Assembly: GCA_036023115.1 (NCBI GenBank)
Contig: JAYKKT010000037.1
Coordinates: forward strand, 620,001 to 684,000
Source of the DNA: Brasenia schreberi
Taxonomy: Eukaryota; Streptophyta; Magnoliopsida; Nymphaeales; Cabombaceae
Length of the DNA stretch: 64,000 nt
Direction of reading: 5' to 3'
Shown: piece after piece, positions 57,768-64,000 of the stretch
Numbering within the stretch: position 1 is the stretch's first letter
Layout: each line of letters opens with the position of its first letter
Notes under the pieces: model-generated
What the model was told of the DNA's origin: nothing
Database searches by the model: none
Seen by the model: only the letters and a program-made list of their open reading frames with translations
Translations under genes and position numbers: made by a program

Positions 57768-58386
57768 GGGCCCTTACTCGGGTCTTGCAAATAAGAGCGA
57801 AGGCTCAATCTGGGTGCGTGCTTGAATTGAAAGACCTACACACACGACATGAAATGAAACCCAAATAGTATAACACGGCCCTTACTTGGGTCTTTCAAAT
57901 AAGAGTGAAAGCTCAATGTGTGTGAGAGTGCTTGAATTGAAAGACTTACACACACGACATGAAATGAAACCCAAATAGTATAGGTCGGCCCTTACTTGGG
58001 TCTTTCAAATAAGAGCGAAAGCTCAATGTGTGTGAGAGTGCTTGAATTGAAAGACTTACACACACGACATGAAATGAAACCCAAATAGTATAGGTTGGCC
58101 CTTACTTGGGTCTTTCAAATAAGAGCGAAAGCTCAATGTGTGTGAGAGTGCTTGAATTGAAAGACTTACACACACGACATGAAATGAAACCCAAATAGTA
58201 TAGGTCGGCCCTTACTTGGGTCTTTCAAATAAGAGTGAAAGCTCAATGTGTGTGAGAGTGCTTGAATTGAAAGACTTACACACACGACATGAAATGAAAC
58301 CCAAATAGTATAGGTCGGCCCTTACTTGGGTCTTTCAAATAAGAGCGAAAGCTCAATGTGTGTGAGAGTGCTTGAATTGAAAGACA
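57768..58386 (-). repeat. U5 tandem repeat, 6 units of ~110 bp (LTR7)
   Basis: Six units; four successive ones repeat at exactly 110 bp (57881, 57991, 58101, 58211, 58321) and are almost identical. This is the most homogeneous array in the window. Confidence 0.92.
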
Positions 58387-59303
58387 ACACACCCAACTTA
58401 AGCAAAACCCTACAAAATGAAAGTATATGTATATACTTATGTATTAGGGGCTGATTAGGCTCGTGTGTGTTCAAAATCGTGCACAACTGAGAGAGTGCAC
58501 GTGTGTGGGTGTGCCAAGCCACGTTATTACAAGCGGGGGGATACTATGCTCCTTTATTACAACCCCGTATCGAATTGAATCTCAAGCAAGTATACAACTA
58601 AAGACCGAGTTAGGCACTTACTAGTAGCTGGTCCGAAGATGCCTTGCTTGAGTGTGGGCTTGGCCTTCGCCTTGGGCTGCAAAAGGGAGCTCCGCGAGGG
58701 TGAACGGCAAGAGGTGTTGGCCGAGTGTCCTTGGCGCGCGGAAGAGGCGCCTTGAAGGTGGCCGGCTGCTAGCAAAGGGCTGTCTTTGGTGTATTGGGTT
58801 AAAGGACCTATGTAGGGTCACTAAGGGAGGATGGCACTAAGGGAAGCTCAAAGGAAGACCGAATGGGGGCACCTAAGGTTGGCGGTTTGCTAGGGTGGTT
58901 GGGAGTGATGTAAGGGAAGGGAATGGCTGACTAAGGGAGTTTGGTGGTGGCGGGTAGTTAGGGTGCTATGGGTTCGGCTAAGTGGGGCTGGTGGCAGCAG
59001 GTGGACGGGCTAGTGTTAGGATGATAGGGGAGTGGATTAGGTGGCTGAGAGTGGAGAGGGAGTGAAGAGGTGGCAAGGTAGGGTGTAGGGGACTTACCGG
59101 GTGAAGAGAGGGTGGCGCTCGGCTGGAAGGAAGTTGTGCAGGTGGTGGCGTTCGGCTGGAAGGTGGTGGTGTAGGTGGTGGTGCAGGTGGTGGTGGGATG
59201 TGGAGCAGGTGGAGCAGGCGGCTGAGCTTGAGGAAGTGGAGGACCTGGCTGGGAATGGGTGAGGCGGCTTGGTGATCAAACCCGCCCCCAAAGGGGGGGG
59301 GGG

Positions 59304-59311
59304 TTTATATA
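59304..59311 (-). promoter_or_regulatory. TATA box of LTR7
   Basis: TATATAAA on the minus strand, followed downstream by a C run and GGGGGCGGGTT. Confidence 0.6.
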
Positions 59312-60541
59312 GGGCTGGGTTAGGTCGGTTAGGGCTGGGTTTGGGGTAGTGGTTAGGTGGTTTAGGTAGGGTGGTATGATGATAAGGTGGGCTGGAAAGG
59401 GTAGGGCCAGATATTTTAGATACAAGTGGTTTGGGTAGGTTGTGGGCTAGGGGTGGTTTAGAGGTTTAGGGTGTAGTTAGGTGGGTTGGTTCTAGGGTGA
59501 GGTTTAGTGAGCTAGGTTAGGTGATTAGGCTAGGATTAGGCTAGGTTTAGGGTAATTAACCTAGGTTTAGGGAAGGATTAGGGAAGTGGGTATTAGGTTG
59601 GGATTAGGCCGGGATTAGGGAAGTAGGTTAGGTGATTAGGCTCAGATTAGGGGCGGATTAGGGTGGAAGGCTAGGATTAGGTATTTTTGGTTAGGTTTAG
59701 GTGAAGGAGCTCCCTTTGCATGGCCCATAGACCTTAACCATATCATGTTGGTGCAGCCCTAGGTTAGGTTTTGGCTAATTACAAGCTTAAACCCACTTAA
59801 TTAGGCTAACCCACATGATTAACCCCAAACTTGACACACAAGTTAAGCTTAATTACAACACTCTTTGATCTTATCCACCCCCACTCTCTCTCATGCCCAT
59901 AATCCCACGTGAAATTCAAGTGAGCCCCACCTCCATTTATGAGAAGGTGATGTGGGCCATGGATATGGATATTGGATTGGATTTTTGAATCCAAGTCCAA
60001 ATCCAAGTCCATACATGGGTTTGGATTGGGATCTGGATATATATGGTCCAGATCCAATCCAAACTGAACTCTGACTCCTTTGAGCTATGTTCGAAACGAA
60101 CGGTTTGTGCGGGGCCTGACAGCATCAGTGCTCCGTCTGCGTTGGGTCTTCGCCAGCATGATCGTCCGCCTCTGTTTTCGCCTTCCGGAGATGACTTCAA
60201 AATGATGTTTCGATGATAACAGGGTCTTGGACGTTCGAGATCCTGAGGGTGTGGATTTGAACCAGAGTTGCTGTGCCGGGCTCGACATGTGCTCCGATTC
60301 CGGGCTCTCCTTAGCTCTCCTGATCCTGTCTGGATTAGGCCAAGCTACTTCGGGGTTCCAAAACATATTCTAAAAAGGTTTTAAAAGCCATATTGTATGT
60401 TTTCGAAATACAGAGTTTAAAACATATGTACAGGGTTGTCTGGAAGGCTCCTGGGTTTCCAGACTCAAAAATGGCCCTTTGGGGCTGCTTTTACAAAACC
60501 AAATGAATTTGAGAAATTTGTGGGATTTCGGGGTGTTTACA

Positions 60542-61091
60542 GATGCCCCTCTTTGGCCTTGTCCAAATCGATTTGGATAAGGGCAAAGATGACAAACACC
60601 CCTTTCAATGTCTCCCTAGATCTATCCATGAAGAATATGGGATCGCCCCAATCTTATAACAAAAATCTCAATTTAAAACTCTGATAGGAGGAGATATCAT
60701 GCCAAAGGGTTTTACATGGAATCTGGTCCTAGAATGGGATCATGTTTATGCAAGTGCCATGCGCGGAATGCAGATGTGGTCGAACTCTAGAGACTTATAA
60801 GGCCTACTGCTCCAAGTGAGCAAAATCCTATGTTGTTCGATGTTCGGTTTTCAAAACTTATTTACAAAAACTATTTACAAAAGGGACAACTGTCTTGAGT
60901 CTTGATTCTAAGGATCTCGAGCTCTTCGTGCTTGCCCTTGTTTGAGTCTTAACACTCGCTCATCTAGCAGAGGTTTTATAAGAAAACGAGGCATATTTCA
61001 AATTCCTACGCCTTACTCGAAACGTCGAATTCTCAAACAAGATGAAATTCAAGTAAGTAAGTCCTATTTTTACTTTAGGATTCCTCGAAAT
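60542..61091 (-). other. Part of the 3' spacer of element 5
   Basis: Reverse complement of the last ~550 bp of the family-A spacer, with polypurine tract (60546-60554) and the 16-bp palindrome (about 60563-60578). Cut by LTR8 within the sequence corresponding to cgaaat|gaacc. Confidence 0.85.
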
Positions 61092-62303
61092 TGTAAACAC
61101 CCTGAAATCCCACGAATTTCTTAAACAAACCTGGTTTTGTAAAAGCAGCCCCAAAGGGCCATTTTGAGTCTGGAAACCCAGGAGCCTTCCAGACAACCCT
61201 GTACATATGTTTTAAACTTTGTATTTCGAAAACATATAATATAGCTTTTGAAAACCTTTTAAAACACGTCCCAAAGAAGCGTGGCCTAATCAAGACAGGA
61301 CCAGCGAAGTTGAAGAGAGCCCGGAACCGGAGCACATGTCAAGCCCGGCACAGCAACTCTCGTATCACATCCATACCCCCAGGATCTCGAACGTCCAAGA
61401 CCCTGTTCTTATCAAAATGTCATTTGAAGTCATCTCCAGAAGGCAGAAACGGAGGCGGACGACAATGTTGGCGAAGACCCAACGCATACGGAGTACTGAT
61501 GCTGTCAGTCCCCGCACAAATCATCCGTTTCGAACCCAGCTCGAAGGAGTCAGAGTTCAGTTTGGATTGGATCTGGACCACATATATCCAGATCCCAATC
61601 CAAACCCATGTATGGACTTGGATTTGGATTTGGATTCAAAAATCCAATCCAATATCCATATCCATGGCCCACATCACCTTCTCATAAATGGAGGTGGGGC
61701 CCACTTGAATTTCACGTGGGATTATGGGCATGAGAGAGAGTGGGGATGGATAATATCAAGAGTGTTGTAATTAAGCTTGACTTGTGTGTCAAGTTTGGGG
61801 TTAATCATGTGGGTTAGCCTAATTGAATGGGTTTAAGCTTGTAATTAGCCAAAACCTAACCTAGGGCTGCACCAACATGAGGTGGTTAAGGTCTATGGGC
61901 CATGCAAAGGGAGCTCCTTCACCTAAACCTAACCCAAAACACCTAATCCTAGCCTACCACCCTAATCCACCCCTAATCTGAGCCTAATCACCTAACCCAC
62001 TTCCCTAATCCCGGCCTAATCCCAACCTAATCACCTAACCCACTTCCCTAATCCTTCCCTAAACCTAGGTTAATTTCCCTAAACCTAGCCTAATCACCTA
62101 ACCTAGCTCACTAAACCTCACCCTAAAACCCAACCACCTAACCTAGCCCTAAACCCCTAAACCACCCCTAGCCCAATCTACCCAAACCACTAGTTTTTTA
62201 AATATCTGGCCCTACCCTTTCCAGCCCACCTTATCTTCATACCACCCTACCTAAACCACCTAACCACTACCCCAAACCCAGCCCTAACCGACCTACCCAT
62301 CCC

Positions 62304-62311
62304 TATATAAA
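62304..62311 (+). promoter_or_regulatory. TATA box of LTR8
   Basis: TATATAAA, then a C run and GGGGGCGGGTT. Confidence 0.6.
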
Positions 62312-63266
62312 CCCCCCCCCTTGGGGGCGGGTTTTGCAAGCTAGAACCCCTCACCAATCCCAGCCGGGCCCTCTCTTTCCCCCACTTCCCAGCCCAGCCG
62401 AACCTGCCCCAGCTGCTCCACCTGCGCCACCTGCACCACCACCATCCTTCCATCCCACCACAGCTTGCACCGCCATCTCCACCACCTCCCGGGCGAGCTT
62501 CACAGCCTGCCCATCTTCCTTCCAGCCGAGCACCACCTTCTCCCCATTCGGTAAGTACCCCCCCCCCACTCTACCTAACTCCTTCTCTACTCCCTCTCCA
62601 CTCCTAGCCACCCACCATACCACCACCTTACCTACACATCAGCCCTTTGCTGCCACCATTCTCACTTAGCCGAACCTATCACAACCTAAACCACCGGCCA
62701 CTACCTAACTACCCTAACTACACCCGGCCAGCCATTTCTTCTCCCCCAAGACTCCCATTCGGCCTTCCCTTAAACTCCCTTTAGGTCCATACTCCCCAAC
62801 ACTCGATACTCTCCTAGTGACCCTAAACACTCACCTGGCCCAGCCCCTTTAATTCCCCACATCAAGGCGACACCCGCTTGCAGCCGGCCACCTTCGAGGC
62901 GCCTATCACGCACCCCACTTGCAGCCGGCCAGCACCCTTTGTCATTCACCCTCGCGGAGCACCCGTTTGCAGCCCAAGGCGAAGGCCAAGCCCACGCTTA
63001 AGCAAGGCCTCTACGGACCAGCTACTCGTAAGTGCCTAAACTTGGTCTTTAGTTGTATACTTGCTTGAGATTCAATTTGATACGGGGTTGTAATAACGGA
63101 GCGTAGTCTCCCCCCGCTTGTAATAACGTGGCTTGGCACACCCACACACGTGCACTCTCTTAGTTGTGCACGATTTTGAACACACACGGGCCTAATCAGC
63201 CCCTAATACATAAGTATATATATATACTTTCATTTTCGAAGGGTTTTTGCTTAAGTTGGGTGCGTT

Positions 63267-63668
63267 GTCTTTCAATTCAAGCACTCACACACATTGAGCT
63301 TTCGCTCTTATTTGAAAGACCCAAGTAAGGGCCGACTTATACTATTTGGGTTTCATTTCATGTCGTGTGAGTAAGTCTTTCAATTCAAGCACTCTCACAC
63401 ACATTGAGCTTTCGCTCTTATTTGAAAGACCCAAGTAAGGGCTGACCTATACTATTTGGGTTTCATTTCATGTCGTGTGAGTAAGTCTTTCAATTCAAGC
63501 ACTCTCACACACATTGAGCTTTCGCTCTTATTTGAAAGACCCAAGTAAGGGCCGACCTATACTATTTGGGTTTAATTTCATGTCGTGTGTGTAAGTCTTT
63601 CAATTCAAGCACGCACCCACATTGAGCCTTCGCTCTTATTTGCAAGACCCGAGTAAGGGCTCATATAC
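63267..63668 (+). repeat. U5 tandem repeat, 4 units of ~110 bp (LTR8)
   Basis: Four units; the first three are of the CTTTCGCTC type, unlike the mixed types in LTR1-LTR4. Confidence 0.9.
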
Positions 63669-64000
63669 ATACTCTATATACATATCTCCCTTCGGCACTT
63701 ACTTTACAAGTCATTTCCCTTCAGTTATTTCCCTTCGGTTATTTCCCTTCAGTATTGTCTTTACATTTCGGGTTTTCCCTTTGGAGTAGCGTGAGTTTGC
63801 AATGCATCTACGCTATACCACGAGGTAGGACGCATATTGCATCAAAGCAAGCCCCGCTCGAATTCGCCCATGTAGTGGAGTGTTCATAACACACAAACTA
63901 GGTGGCCCGAAAAGGGATAAAAGAAAAGACTTAGGCACGTGCAAATCCACATGATCTAAAACATGCAATCGCATTTAAAAGACCCGAAATAGACACCTCG

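Larger units (their letters stand above)
57162..60541 (-). repeat. LTR7 (3' LTR of minus-strand element 5)
   Basis: 3380 bp, family-A LTR in reverse. On the minus strand it starts TGTAAACACCCC at 60541 and ends GCGTCTACA at 57162. The TATA box is TATATAAA at 59304-59311 (minus). U3 is GGTTAGG-rich on the plus strand, 59320-59720. The candidate 5-bp flank on the copia side is acatg (57157-57161). Confidence 0.92.
57162..61091 (-). mobile_element. Element 5: minus-strand family-A copy, 3' end only
   Basis: LTR7 followed by the polypurine tract and 550 bp of 3' spacer in reverse. It is interrupted at 61091/61092 by LTR8; the rest lies outside the window beyond that insertion. Confidence 0.88.
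61092..64000 (+). repeat. LTR8, plus strand, truncated by the window edge
   Basis: Starts TGTAAACACCCTG at 61092 with left flank gaaat (61087-61091), the candidate target duplication. TATA box TATATAAA at 62304-62311; intact splice-donor-like CGGTAAGT near 62549; U5 repeats 63267-63668. The sequence stops before the U5 hairpins. It could be a solo LTR or the 5' LTR of an element that continues outside. Confidence 0.92.

Overview
The window is repeat-rich DNA from a plant nuclear genome, almost certainly a flowering plant. I found no host gene. Nearly all of it is long-terminal-repeat (LTR) retrotransposon of the Ty3/gypsy, non-chromodomain, Tat/Ogre-Retand-like type. The evidence for the lineage is LTRs of about 3.3-3.4 kb, a gag with a C-X2-H-X4-H-X4-C knuckle, the order protease / reverse transcriptase / RNase H / second (archaeal-type) RNase H / integrase, and an integrase tail with a GPY-type motif and no chromodomain. 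I cannot name the species.

Layout. 1-666: unassigned sequence. 667-6336: 5'-truncated family-A element 1 (integrase, 3' spacer, LTR1 lacking its last ~137 bp). 6337-32068: a tandem LTR-internal-LTR-internal-LTR array (LTR2, internal 2, LTR3, internal 3, LTR4) in which LTR3 is shared. 32069-56302: a decayed element of a second family (B). It is interrupted by a nested family-A element 4 at 34201-48976 with a perfect 5-bp target duplication (atacc), and by a solo LTR of a third family (C). A later ~1.4 kb inversion split that solo LTR between 49057-49254 and 50446-52574. 56303-57161: minus-strand debris (an LTR fragment of a fourth family D, an 89-bp family-A LTR end, and a Ty1/copia polyprotein fragment). 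57162-61091: 3' end of a minus-strand family-A element (LTR7 plus spacer). 61092-64000: LTR8 on the plus strand, inserted into that spacer and running off the window.

Expected gene products. gag makes the particle, protease cuts the polyprotein, reverse transcriptase and RNase H make cDNA from a tRNA primer annealed at the PBS just after the 5' LTR, and integrase inserts it. None of the internal regions here is intact. Internal 2, 3 and 4 each carry several stop codons or frameshifts, and internal 2 and 3 share two identical nonsense codons. Catalytic motifs of reverse transcriptase, the second RNase H and integrase are well kept in elements 3 and 4.

Most interesting signals. Two small hairpins near the 3' end of U5 are kept, with compensatory changes, in LTR families that have otherwise diverged. 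The second is followed at once by a decamer identical or nearly identical to the start of the primer-binding site. Other notable points are a conserved in-frame stop plus splice-acceptor-like sequence between gag-pro and pol, a 16-bp palindrome beside the polypurine tract, evidence for ectopic recombination behind the tandem array, the inversion through family B and LTR C, and two facing LTRs forming a multi-kilobase inverted repeat at the right end. All comparisons were made by eye between copies inside this window.
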